Shown in pieces: positions 50,574 to 58,350 of a stretch of 64,000 nucleotides of DNA. The first letter of the stretch is position 1, and each line of letters starts with the position of its first letter. Source of the DNA: Roseateles_B sp041912595 (lineage in GTDB: Bacteria; Pseudomonadota; Gammaproteobacteria; Burkholderiales; Burkholderiaceae_C); contig JAYRMR010000016.1 of NCBI GenBank assembly GCA_041912595.1, positions 1 to 64,000 of the forward strand, in the 5' to 3' direction. The notes under the pieces are model-generated. The model worked only from the letters and a program-made list of their open reading frames with translations, made no database searches and was not told where the DNA came from. A program made the position numbers and the translations under genes.

Positions 50574-52184
50574 ATGAAGTCGACAGATCGAAGCCGGGCT
50601 GGCACGCGGAGCGGCCCTCGGCAGGCGGCGGAACATGCCGGCGGCAACGCGGGCAACACGGGCAACGGTCGCGCCACCGACGACAGCCCGCGCCAGCAGC
50701 AGCAGGGGCAGCGCATCAGCCAGCTGCGCAGCCAGGACGGCGGACCCGCGCCAGCGGCGGCGGCAGCAGTGTCGGACCAGGGCCTGCCGGAAGCGCTGCG
50801 CGCCGGCATCGAATCCCTGTCCGGCATGGACATGTCCGGCGTGCGGGTCCACACGAACTCGAGCAAGCCCGCCGCGCTGCAGGCCCATGCCTACGCCCAG
50901 GGCCAGGACATCCACCTCGGCCCCGGCCAGGAGCAGCACCTGCCGCACGAGGCCTGGCATCTGGTCCAGCAGGCGCAGGGGCGCGTGCGACCGACGGTGC
51001 AGATGCACGGTGGCGTGGCGATCAACGACGACCACCGCCTGGAGCAGGAGGCCGACGTCATGGGCGCACGGGCCCTGCAGATGAAGCCCAAGGCCGTGGC
51101 GGCCTCGCCGCGGCAGGCCGCACAGGCACAGGCGATCGGCCAGACCCGGGGCGAGACGGCCCAGGCCGTCCTCACCGACCACGGCGTGGCCCAGCTCGAC
51201 GGCAAACGGCGCAGGAACAAGGCCCGTCACAAGGCCAAGGCACAGGAGGCCCGGCGCTCGGCGGCCATTGACCGACGCGATCAAGGCATGCCGAGCACCC
51301 ATCCGGACCCGGTGGTGGCGGCCTCCCTGGACAAGCTGGATCGCCTGCAGCCCCTCAAGAGCCGGGCGCGCAAGAAGCGTCTGGCGAATTACCGGAAGGC
51401 CGGCCAGCCCAGCGTCGTCGAGGCCGGAGCGGGTGAGGGTCGCTTCTCCAGCGCCTTCGCCGTGAAGTACGGCGACAACTATGCGGCCACGGACATCGCC
51501 CCGAAGGCCGGGCCCAACGGCTTCCTCTCCATCGCGAAGAAGCAGGGCCTGCAGTCGCGCTTCGGGGTGGACGCCAATGCCCTGGGCAATCACTTCCAGC
51601 CGGGCTCGCTGGACCACGTGGTGGGAGCCAACCCCTTCGGCGTCAAGGGCGTCGGCGGTGCCAGCTACGGCCTGAAGCAGGAGAACCCGGGCGCCACCGG
51701 CAAGGCCAAATGGAGCACCGACCCCCGCTTCCTGAACAGCGCCAAGCCCCTGCTCAAGCCCGGCGGCAGCGTCGAGATGTACGGGCGCAGCAACGTGATC
51801 CGGGACGCGAAGCTGAGCCACCTCCCGATGGGCGGGCTGCGCGGGGAAGAGGCCCGCCAGGTGTCGGCCAAGCGCGACAAGATCAAGGCCAAGTACCGGG
51901 GCGAGAACGCCAACCCCTACATGGCCGTCAGCCCGGACGAGCTGCACGGCCTGGCCAAGCAGACGGGCTATCGCGTCAAGGTCAAGCGCGCCAAGCAGCC
52001 GAAGAACACGGTCCAGGGCGGCAACCCGGACACGCGCTCGGGCGACAGCGAACGCCGCGACACGGGCCTCAAGCCCTTCAACACGCATTTCAGCTTCACG
52101 CCGCAGGAGCAGGGCTACGAGTCCGATGAGGACGACCCGCGCGTGGAGTACCTGTCCGACACCGAGTCGGACTGGGAAGACTGA
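50574..52184 (+). CDS. Putative eCIS cargo protein 2: DUF4157 plus methyltransferase-like domain
   Basis: A 536-residue protein with GGAG seven bases before ATG. Residues 38-52 carry the shared motif SPRQQQQGQRISQLR. Residues ~70-170 form a DUF4157 domain with the zinc-type motif HEAWH (125-129) and LEQEADVMG (156-164). DUF4157 is known from many eCIS-linked proteins. A basic linker follows, then at ~278-415 a Rossmann methyltransferase-like domain: motif I VVEAGAGEGRF (281-291), an acidic end-of-strand-2 residue (Asp307, ATDIAP), NPFG (353-356) and FLNSAKPLLKPGGSVEMYGRS. The tail is acidic (YESDEDDP...). No immunity gene was seen. A methyl-modifying or other SAM-dependent activity in the target cell is inference. 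Confidence 0.75.
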   Translation: MKSTDRSRAGTRSGPRQAAEHAGGNAGNTGNGRATDDSPRQQQQGQRISQLRSQDGGPAPAAAAAVSDQGLPEALRAGIESLSGMDMSGVRVHTNSSKPAALQAHAYAQGQDIHLGPGQEQHLPHEAWHLVQQAQGRVRPTVQMHGGVAINDDHRLEQEADVMGARALQMKPKAVAASPRQAAQAQAIGQTRGETAQAVLTDHGVAQLDGKRRRNKARHKAKAQEARRSAAIDRRDQGMPSTHPDPVVAASLDKLDRLQPLKSRARKKRLANYRKAGQPSVVEAGAGEGRFSSAFAVKYGDNYAATDIAPKAGPNGFLSIAKKQGLQSRFGVDANALGNHFQPGSLDHVVGANPFGVKGVGGASYGLKQENPGATGKAKWSTDPRFLNSAKPLLKPGGSVEMYGRSNVIRDAKLSHLPMGGLRGEEARQVSAKRDKIKAKYRGENANPYMAVSPDELHGLAKQTGYRVKVKRAKQPKNTVQGGNPDTRSGDSERRDTGLKPFNTHFSFTPQEQGYESDEDDPRVEYLSDTESDWED

Positions 52185-52238
52185 GGCCGGCGGCCCTGAC
52201 ACGCAGCCTCGACCCTTGAACAGAAGAGGAGCAGCCCC

Positions 52239-52871
52239 ATGAAGAGCCATCGCACCCAGACCGCCTCAGTGCCCCAGCATCAGGCGGCCGCCGATTGCGC
52301 GAGCCCGCCCGCCCGACAGACGGCCCAGCTGCTGGCCGAAAGCCCCCGGCAACAGCAGCAGGGGCAGCGTCTGGCGCAGCTCAAGGCGGCGGCCGAACCG
52401 ACGCTGCAGCTGAGCCACCGAGGCGGCAAGGGCGGCGGAAAGGGCGGCGGAAAGGGAGGAGGCAAGGGCGGCGGCAAGAAGGGCGGCGACAAGCCGAAGG
52501 TCTCCGCGGCCGAACAGCGCGCCAGGCGGGCACAGAGCAAGGCCGACCGGCAGGCCAACAACGCCGCGAAGTACTCACCGGACTTTGTGAAGGGTCAGGA
52601 GAAGGCGATCGGCTCGAAGGCGACGCGCGAAATCAACAAGCGCGTCAAGGGCCATGCCTCCCAGAACAACACCAAGGGCCAGAACGCCGCGACCCAGAAG
52701 TCCCTGAACGAGGCCAAGGAGGCCACGAAGAAGGCCAAGGAGGAGGCACGCGCAGAGAAGGCCCGCAAGGAGAAGGACGTCGATGACTGGAAGAAGCACT
52801 TCCATGACGACCGGCGGGACGGCGGCGGCGCCAGCGGGGCCAGCGCCATCCTCGTGGATGGCGCGCACTGA
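52239..52871 (+). CDS. Putative eCIS cargo protein 3: Gly/Lys-rich basic protein
   Basis: A 210-residue protein after GAGGAG. Residues 36-50 carry the same motif as cargo 2 (SPRQQQQGQRLAQLKA), and LQLSH follows. A GGGK repeat (residues ~62-82) is encoded by 12-base units. The rest is strongly basic and helical (AAEQRARRAQSKADRQ; EAKEATKKAKEEARAEKARKEK) and ends DGAH. No enzyme domain was recognised; nucleic-acid binding, membrane disruption or a structural role are all possible. The 3' part overlaps the convergent chemoreceptor gene by up to 227 bases. The shared N-terminus and place make it likely cargo; its own activity is unknown. Confidence 0.62.
   Translation: MKSHRTQTASVPQHQAAADCASPPARQTAQLLAESPRQQQQGQRLAQLKAAAEPTLQLSHRGGKGGGKGGGKGGGKGGGKKGGDKPKVSAAEQRARRAQSKADRQANNAAKYSPDFVKGQEKAIGSKATREINKRVKGHASQNNTKGQNAATQKSLNEAKEATKKAKEEARAEKARKEKDVDDWKKHFHDDRRDGGGASGASAILVDGAH
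52431..52478 (+). repeat. 12-base tandem repeats encoding GGGK
   Basis: Four units of the form GGCGGCGGAAAG (52431, 52443, 52455, 52467), preceded by a 9-base partial unit, encode Gly-Gly-Gly-Lys in cargo 3. Copy-number change keeps the frame and would alter linker length and charge. Confidence 0.85.
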
Positions 52872-54288
52872 CGTGGCGGGGGCGCGGGCGCGCGCCCCCC
52901 CCCCCCGCGACCCGGAACACCCCGACCTGCCTCACCAGCTCGTCAGCCTGGGACTTCAGGCTGCTGGCCGCGGCCGCCATCTCCTCGACCAGCGCCGCGT
53001 TCTGCTGCGTGGCCTGGTCCATGTGGTGGACGGCCTCACCGACCTGCGTGACGCCGTTGGCCTGCTCCTCGCTGGCGGAGGAGATCTCGGCCACGATGTC
53101 GCTGACGCGCTGGATGGCCCCGACGACCTCGTTCATCGTGCCCCCGGCCTGATCGACCAGGGCCGTGCCCTTCTCCACCCGCTCCATGCTGGCCCCGATC
53201 AGACCCTTGATCTCGCGGGCGGCCTCGGCACTGCGCTGCGCGAGGTTGCGCACCTCGCCGGCGACGACGGCAAAGCCGCGCCCCTGCTCGCCGGCGCGGG
53301 CCGCCTCGACGGCGGCGTTCAGGGCCAGGATGTTGGTCTGGAAGGCGATCCCGTCGATCACGCCGATGATGTCCCCGATCTTGCGCGAGGCCTCGTGGAT
53401 GCCGCGCATGGTGTGGACGACCTCGCCCACCACGGTGCCGCCGTCGCGGGCCACCGTGGACGCCTGCTGCGCCAGCTGGTTGGCCTGCCGGGCGCTGTCG
53501 GCGTTGTGACGCACCGTCGAGCCCAGCTCCTCCATGCTGGACGCCGTCTGCTCCAGCGAGGCCGCCTGCTGCTCCGTGCGCGCCGAGAGGTCGTGGTTGC
53601 CGGAGGCGATCTCCGACGAGGCATTCGCCACCGACTCCGCCCCGCTGCGCACCTGCCCCACGAGCGTGGCGAGCTTGGTCTGCATGCGTTCCAGGGACTC
53701 CAGCAGCGCGCCGAGCTCGTCATCGGCATGGGCGCCCACTTCGCCGGTGAGGTCGCCGTCGGCAATGTGCTCGGCGAGCGCCGAGGCCTTCTGCAGCGGC
53801 GTGATGATGGCGTTGAGCAGGCGCACGGCCACGATCAGGCCCGCCACGACGCCCAGGGCCAGCACCGTCCAGTTCAGCGTGACGCCGCGGCTCAGGGCCG
53901 CCTGGAGATGGCCGCTGTCGGTGATCTGCATCTGCACGAGCCCGCCGGCCAGCTGGCCGACCGCCGCCTGGTGTGAGGCCGGTGTCCCCGACTGCGAGGA
54001 CAGCGCCGCCTCCAGCAGCGCTCGCTCCTCCCGGGCCTCGACCAGGGCCTTGAGCTTGACGACGGGCTCGGTGTCCAGCGACGGCATCGGTGCCGACGTC
54101 GCCACGGCCAGCTTGACCTGCGTCTCCCAGGCCTGGGCCAGCGAGAGCCGGAACGCGCGGGCGTCGAGCCGGCTGTTGTAGTGCTGGATCTGGCCGAGCT
54201 GGTACTGCCCGACCAGGGCGACGAGGGCCAGCAGGCCCAGCATCAGGCCGAAACCGAGGGTCAAGCGCTTCTTGAGCGTCCACTGCAT
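52645..54288 (-). CDS. Methyl-accepting chemotaxis protein with an unusual C-terminal extension
   Basis: A 547-residue chemoreceptor. TM1 (LGFGLMLGLLALVALVG), a short periplasmic region (~140 residues, four-helix type), TM2 (LNWTVLALGVVAGLIVAV), HAMP (PLQKASALAEHIADGDLTGEV) and the signalling domain with the hairpin tip IDGIAFQTNILALNAAVEAARAGEQGRGFAVVAGEVRNLAQRSA are all present. Normal homologues end soon after ADELVRQVGVFRV. Here a run of 12 G/C (52895-52906) follows, and the frame runs on for about 90 Arg/Pro/Ser-rich residues through the opposite-strand cargo 3 gene. The run may shift the frame, and the true end is uncertain. It probably binds CheW/CheA at the membrane. Confidence 0.85.
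   Translation of the reverse strand: MQWTLKKRLTLGFGLMLGLLALVALVGQYQLGQIQHYNSRLDARAFRLSLAQAWETQVKLAVATSAPMPSLDTEPVVKLKALVEAREERALLEAALSSQSGTPASHQAAVGQLAGGLVQMQITDSGHLQAALSRGVTLNWTVLALGVVAGLIVAVRLLNAIITPLQKASALAEHIADGDLTGEVGAHADDELGALLESLERMQTKLATLVGQVRSGAESVANASSEIASGNHDLSARTEQQAASLEQTASSMEELGSTVRHNADSARQANQLAQQASTVARDGGTVVGEVVHTMRGIHEASRKIGDIIGVIDGIAFQTNILALNAAVEAARAGEQGRGFAVVAGEVRNLAQRSAEAAREIKGLIGASMERVEKGTALVDQAGGTMNEVVGAIQRVSDIVAEISSASEEQANGVTQVGEAVHHMDQATQQNAALVEEMAAAASSLKSQADELVRQVGVFRVAGGGGARPRPRHVSARHPRGWRWPRWRRRRPAGRHGSASSSHRRPSPCGPSLRVPPPWPSSWPPWPRSGTSGSRRSGPWCCSGRHGP
52895..52906. repeat. Run of twelve C between cargo 3 and the chemoreceptor
   Basis: Twelve identical bases interrupt the chemoreceptor frame 24 bases after the cargo 3 stop. 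Runs of this length are prone to slippage and to assembly or base-calling errors. None of the three frames stops promptly after it. Confidence 0.85.
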
Positions 54289-54525
54289 TGTTTGCTCCAG
54301 CCTCGTCCCAATTCGAGGCGAGCCCCAAGGCTAGCGACTTTGCCTGCCGGCGCAAGCGAGGTCCGGTGCCCCGTTGTCAGGGCGCCGCAGGCCACGAGCC
54401 GGCGCCCGCGCCGCTTGCCTGATCGGCATTTGTCCGAGCCGAAATCCGAATTTGACGGATAGGCAGTGCCGAGGGCCGCGCGCCACACTGCGCCACCCGC
54501 GCCCCCTGACCCAGGTGGAGTCCCC

Positions 54526-55482
54526 ATGCACGACGGCGTTCTGCCCATCCCCTGCCCTCCCTGCCCCCCCTGCCACGCCCGCACGACCCAGCCGCCCCGC
54601 GCGGCTTGGGGCGGGCGGCGGCTGTCGCCCGCGGGGCTGCTCGGCGCGCTCGCCCTGAGTGCCTGCACCACGCTCGCGCCGCCGCCCGCGCCGCCCGTGC
54701 GCGTGGACCCGCCGCCGATGCTGCCGGACGTCGAGACGATCGAGCGCAGCGAAGGCGACGGCGTGGGCGGGCATCCCGTCAGCCTGCCGGACTGGCACGA
54801 GCGCATCACGCAGCTCGCCCAGCAGGAATGGACTCTGTGGGGCCAGGTGCGCTGGAAGCTGCAGACGGACGAGCTGGAGCGGCCGCGCGGCCTGGCCAGC
54901 CCGACGGAGGCGGAGCCGGCCTTCACGAGCCGCGTGCTGCATTACTGGTTCGCCATCGGCGCCGCCGAAACCCAGCAGCGGCTCGTCTACCCGGACGGCT
55001 CGATGCTGCCGTGGTCCGCGGCCTTCATCTCCTACCTGGCGCGCACGGCCGGGCTCAGCGCGCAGCAGTTCCCGCCGAGCGCGGCGCATTGGAGCTACAT
55101 CCGCGCGAGCCTCGAGCAGCCGCGCCGCAGCAGCTTCGAGGCCCTCGACGCCGCCCTGGCCCGCCCGCAGCCCGGGGACCTCATCTGCGCCCCGCGCGAG
55201 GCCGCCATCCAGCGCCTGGGCAGCTTTGCGCAGCTCCAGCGCCTGACGCGCCAGGAGCGCGAGCGCAGCTGGCCCTTCCATTGCGATCTGGTGGTCGAGG
55301 TGGCGTCGGAGAAGGTCGGCGCCATCGGCGGCAATGTGCACGAGCGCGTGGTGTGGACCGAGGCGGCGCTCGACGCCGAGGGCCATCTGCTCTCGCATCC
55401 CGAGCGCCCCTGGATCGTGGTGCTGCGGCGGGCCCTGGACCCCACGGCGGCCGGCCCGTCTCGCCCTCGCCCGCGGCCCTGA
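54526..55482 (+). CDS. DUF2272-domain lipoprotein
   Basis: A 318-residue protein. The lipobox LALSAC (Cys near residue 47) follows a hydrophobic stretch PAGLLGALA, preceded by an odd, long N-terminal region containing CPPCPPC. The mature part (about 80-290) matches DUF2272: RVLHYWFAIGAA, MLPWSAAFISYLARTAGLSAQQFPPSAAHWSYIRAS, and PGDLICAPRE, then WPFHCDLVVEV and GGNVHERVVW. DUF2272 proteins have an NlpC/P60-like layout (Cys, then His) and may act on cell-wall peptides. The ATG at 54526 has GGTGGAG upstream; the frame is open earlier but has no better start. It lies 8 bases before the next gene. Confidence 0.82.
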   Translation: MHDGVLPIPCPPCPPCHARTTQPPRAAWGGRRLSPAGLLGALALSACTTLAPPPAPPVRVDPPPMLPDVETIERSEGDGVGGHPVSLPDWHERITQLAQQEWTLWGQVRWKLQTDELERPRGLASPTEAEPAFTSRVLHYWFAIGAAETQQRLVYPDGSMLPWSAAFISYLARTAGLSAQQFPPSAAHWSYIRASLEQPRRSSFEALDAALARPQPGDLICAPREAAIQRLGSFAQLQRLTRQERERSWPFHCDLVVEVASEKVGAIGGNVHERVVWTEAALDAEGHLLSHPERPWIVVLRRALDPTAAGPSRPRPRP

Positions 55483-55490
55483 GCCTCACC

Positions 55491-56102
55491 ATGGATGACG
55501 ACCTGACGAGCCCCTCCCCCGGCTCCCGCCTGGGCGCCCTGCTGCTGCGCTGGCGCAGCCTCGTGGGCATTGCCTCGGGCATCAGCGTGATCGTGGGGGC
55601 GATCATCTCGGTCGGGCAGTTCCGCGAGTTCGTGGACAACTCCGTCAAGGGCGACATGTCGCGCCGGCTCGCCGCGCTGTCCCACGTGAAGGAGTTCTTC
55701 GCCGAGGATGCCAAGATCGCCCGGCGCGCCCACCGCTTCCTCGACACGCACTGGCGCGAGATCCAGCCCCGGATCCACGAGAAGATCGAGGCCGCCGGCG
55801 GGGGCGAGGCGTTCTACCTCTCCGACGAGATGGCCGACTACGCGGCCGTGCACTACCACTACGAGCAGCTCGGGGCGCTCGTGAAGCTCGGCTATATCGA
55901 GTTCACGCTGGTCTACGAGATCATCGCCTTCCCCGACGACTACATGGACCGCACCGCGCCGCTGCGCCAGGCGCTGGCCGCGAACTGGAAGGGGCCGGGC
56001 AAGCCCTTGAACGACCTGGGTTCCAACATCCAGTGGCTGCGGGCCTGCTACGAGTTCAGCCGCAAGCTGCCGCCGGGGAAGGAGCCGGGGTGCCCCGGTT
56101 GA
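55491..56102 (+). CDS. Small membrane protein of unknown function
   Basis: A 203-residue protein with one membrane helix (LVGIASGISVIVGAIISVG, residues ~24-42) and a charged soluble part rich in His, Glu and Lys (SHVKEFFAEDAKIARRAHRFLDTHWREIQPRIHEKIEAAGGGEAFYLSDEMADY). It has the look of a membrane-tethered cytoplasmic domain. It follows the DUF2272 lipoprotein by 8 bases, so they probably share a transcript and might work together at the envelope. No family was recognised. A stem-loop spans its stop codon. Confidence 0.65.
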   Translation: MDDDLTSPSPGSRLGALLLRWRSLVGIASGISVIVGAIISVGQFREFVDNSVKGDMSRRLAALSHVKEFFAEDAKIARRAHRFLDTHWREIQPRIHEKIEAAGGGEAFYLSDEMADYAAVHYHYEQLGALVKLGYIEFTLVYEIIAFPDDYMDRTAPLRQALAANWKGPGKPLNDLGSNIQWLRACYEFSRKLPPGKEPGCPG

Positions 56103-56116
56103 CGGCGGGGCACCCC
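56087..56116 (+). terminator. Stem-loop spanning the end of the membrane-protein gene
   Basis: GGGGTGCCCC (56087-56096) and GGGGCACCCC (56107-56116) are perfect 10-base arms with a 10-base loop holding the stop codon. No T run follows, so it is at best a weak terminator. Confidence 0.4.
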
Positions 56117-56274
56117 GCGCGCCCGCGCCGGCCGTCCTTGCCCGGCCGCGCCGCTGTACCTGCCGGGCGGCTGACACAGCACGTCGGGCGCGGCGCCCAC
56201 TTGTGTATTGGCGTTGCGCACCCCCGCCCCTAGGCTTCGACCCATCGCCCCTGGGCCCCGTCGAAGCCAGCACC

Positions 56275-56862
56275 ATGTCCGACCTCCTCCCCCTCATGAG
56301 CTACTGCCTGCTCATGTCCAGCACCCCCGGCCCCAACAACGTGATGCTCACGAGCTCCGGCGCGCACTTCGGCTACCGGGCCACGCTCCCGCAGATCCTC
56401 GGCATCCTGATGGGCGGCTTCGTGCTGACGATGGTGTGCTGCCTGGGCCTCGGCCAGCTCTTCCTGGCCTGGCCGCTGGCCCAGCAGGTCCTGCGCATCG
56501 GCGGCGCGCTGTACCTGCTGTACCTCGCCTGGAAGCTCAGCGGCGCGACGCTGGCGCAGGCCGGCGCCCTCCCCCGCCCCCTGGGCTTCCGGCACGGGGC
56601 GCTGTTCCAGTTCGTGAACCCGAAGAACTGGATCAAGGCCGTCACACTGGCCTCGGTGTTCATGCCGGCCGGCCTGCCGCCGCTGTCGGCCGCCCTGCTC
56701 GTCGGGCTGATCAGCACGCTGATGGGCTTCCCGGCCATCTCGATGTGGGCGCTGTTCGGCGTGGCCATCCGCCGGCTGCTGGAGCGCCCGGCCGTGATGC
56801 GCGGCTTCAACCTCGTCATGGCCGGATCGCTGGCCGTGCTGGCGTTCAGCTTTCTCCGCTAA
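56275..56862 (+). CDS. LysE/RhtB-family exporter
   Basis: A 195-residue inner-membrane protein with about six membrane segments. LMSSTPGPNNVMLTSSGAHFGYRATLPQILGI is the conserved first loop, and FVNPKNWIKAVTLA is the second signature of the LysE/RhtB amino-acid export family. The substrate (an amino acid or derivative) cannot be read. The ATG at 56275 gives the family N-terminus. The MocR-type regulator gene starts 9 bases after its stop on the same strand, so the pair may be linked in amino-acid or PLP-related control. Confidence 0.9.
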   Translation: MSDLLPLMSYCLLMSSTPGPNNVMLTSSGAHFGYRATLPQILGILMGGFVLTMVCCLGLGQLFLAWPLAQQVLRIGGALYLLYLAWKLSGATLAQAGALPRPLGFRHGALFQFVNPKNWIKAVTLASVFMPAGLPPLSAALLVGLISTLMGFPAISMWALFGVAIRRLLERPAVMRGFNLVMAGSLAVLAFSFLR

Positions 56863-56871
56863 GCTCGCCGC

Positions 56872-58329
56872 GTGATCCCGCTCAACCGCCACGCCGCCCA
56901 GCCCCTGGCCGACCAGATCGAGTCCGGCCTCGCCGGCCTGATCGAACGCCGGCAGCTCCCGCCCGGCGCCCGCCTGCCCTCGATCCGTGCCCTGGCCACG
57001 CAGCTCGCCGTGAGCCCCAACACGGTGGTGCTGGCCTACGACCGGCTGGCGTCGGCGGGGCGCATCGAGTCCCGCGGCACGGCCGGCTACTACGTCTGCG
57101 AGGCGCCCCTGATGGAGCGCGACGAGGCCTGGCTCGAAGCCGGCGACGCGCTGGAGGGCGTGTGGCTGGCGCAGCAGGCCAATGACCAACGACCCGGCGT
57201 GCTGCTGGCCAGCAGCGGCGCCCTGCCCCCGGCCTGGCTGGAGGACGCAATCCCCGCCGCGGCCGTGCAGCGCGGCCTGGCGCGCTCCAGCGCCGGCATG
57301 GCCTCGCGCTGCCCGCCCCAGGGCTTGCCGGAGCTGCGCGAGCGCATCGCCCTGCTGCTGCGCGGCCAGGGCATCGCGGTGGACGCTCACCGGCTGATGA
57401 CCTGCTACGGCGGCACCCACGCGATCGACCTCATCTGCCGCAGCTTCCTGCGCGCGGGCGACACGGTGCTGGTGGAGGACCCGGGCTACTTCCTGATGTT
57501 CGACCGGCTGCGCCAGGAGGGCGTGACGCCCATCGCCATCCGCCGCCGCCCGGACGGGCTGGACCTCGAGCAGCTGGAGGCCGCCTGCCGCGAGCACCGC
57601 CCGCGCCTGCTCTTCCTGCAGCCGGTGCTGCACAGCCCGACGGGCTGGGGCAGCAGCCCGGCCAATCTCTACCGCCTGCTCGTGCTGGCGCGGCAGTACG
57701 GCGTGCTGATCGCCGAGGACGACGTGCACGGCCACTTCCACCCGGGCGCCTCGGGCACGTCAGGGCCGCCCAGCCGCCTCGCGGCGCTCGCGGGTCTGGA
57801 GGGCGTCATCTACTACTCCAGCTTCTGCAAGGTCATGAGCCCGGCCCTGCGCATGGGCTACATCGCTGCGGAGCCGGCGCTGCTCAAGCCCCTGCTGCGC
57901 GCCAAGATCTGCTCCGTGCTCAGCAGCGCGGCGCTCAACGAGTACGTGCTGCTGGAGGTGCTGATGGCCGGGCGGCTGCGCAAGCACCTGGACCGCCTGC
58001 ACGGCCGGCTGCTGCAGGCGCGCATGCAGGCGAGCCGCCTGCTCGGCGAGGCCGGCCTGCAGCTGGACCACCCCGGCGAGGGCGGCCTCTTCCTGTGGGC
58101 CTCGGTGCCCGAGGGCGTGGACGTGGACGAGCTGGTGCAGGACGCCTGGCGCAACAAGATCCTGCTGGTGCCGGGCGCCACCTTCTCGGCGCTGAAGACG
58201 CCGGATCCGCACATCCGCTTCAATGTGGCCTTCAGCCAGCAGGCCCGGCTCGGTGACTACCTGCGCAGCCGGCTCCAGGCGCTCAGCGGCGTGCAGGACG
58301 TGCTGCAGCGCGCGGCGCAGCGCTCCTGA
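56872..58329 (+). CDS. MocR-type GntR/aminotransferase transcriptional regulator
   Basis: A 485-residue regulator. An N-terminal GntR winged helix (PLADQIESGLAGLIERRQLPPGARLPSIRALATQLAVSPNTVVLAYDRLASAGRIESRG) is joined to a class I aminotransferase-like domain (MTCYGGTHAIDLICRSFLRAGDTVLVEDPGYF ... FLQPVLHSPTGW ... YYSSFCKVMSPALRMGY). The Lys in SFCKVMSP is the expected PLP Schiff-base site. MocR proteins sense PLP-amino compounds. The start is GTG at 56872. It may regulate the LysE-type exporter just upstream, though adjacency and co-direction are the only evidence. Confidence 0.92.
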   Translation: MIPLNRHAAQPLADQIESGLAGLIERRQLPPGARLPSIRALATQLAVSPNTVVLAYDRLASAGRIESRGTAGYYVCEAPLMERDEAWLEAGDALEGVWLAQQANDQRPGVLLASSGALPPAWLEDAIPAAAVQRGLARSSAGMASRCPPQGLPELRERIALLLRGQGIAVDAHRLMTCYGGTHAIDLICRSFLRAGDTVLVEDPGYFLMFDRLRQEGVTPIAIRRRPDGLDLEQLEAACREHRPRLLFLQPVLHSPTGWGSSPANLYRLLVLARQYGVLIAEDDVHGHFHPGASGTSGPPSRLAALAGLEGVIYYSSFCKVMSPALRMGYIAAEPALLKPLLRAKICSVLSSAALNEYVLLEVLMAGRLRKHLDRLHGRLLQARMQASRLLGEAGLQLDHPGEGGLFLWASVPEGVDVDELVQDAWRNKILLVPGATFSALKTPDPHIRFNVAFSQQARLGDYLRSRLQALSGVQDVLQRAAQRS

Positions 58330-58350
58330 CGCGGCCGGCGCCCCGCGCGA

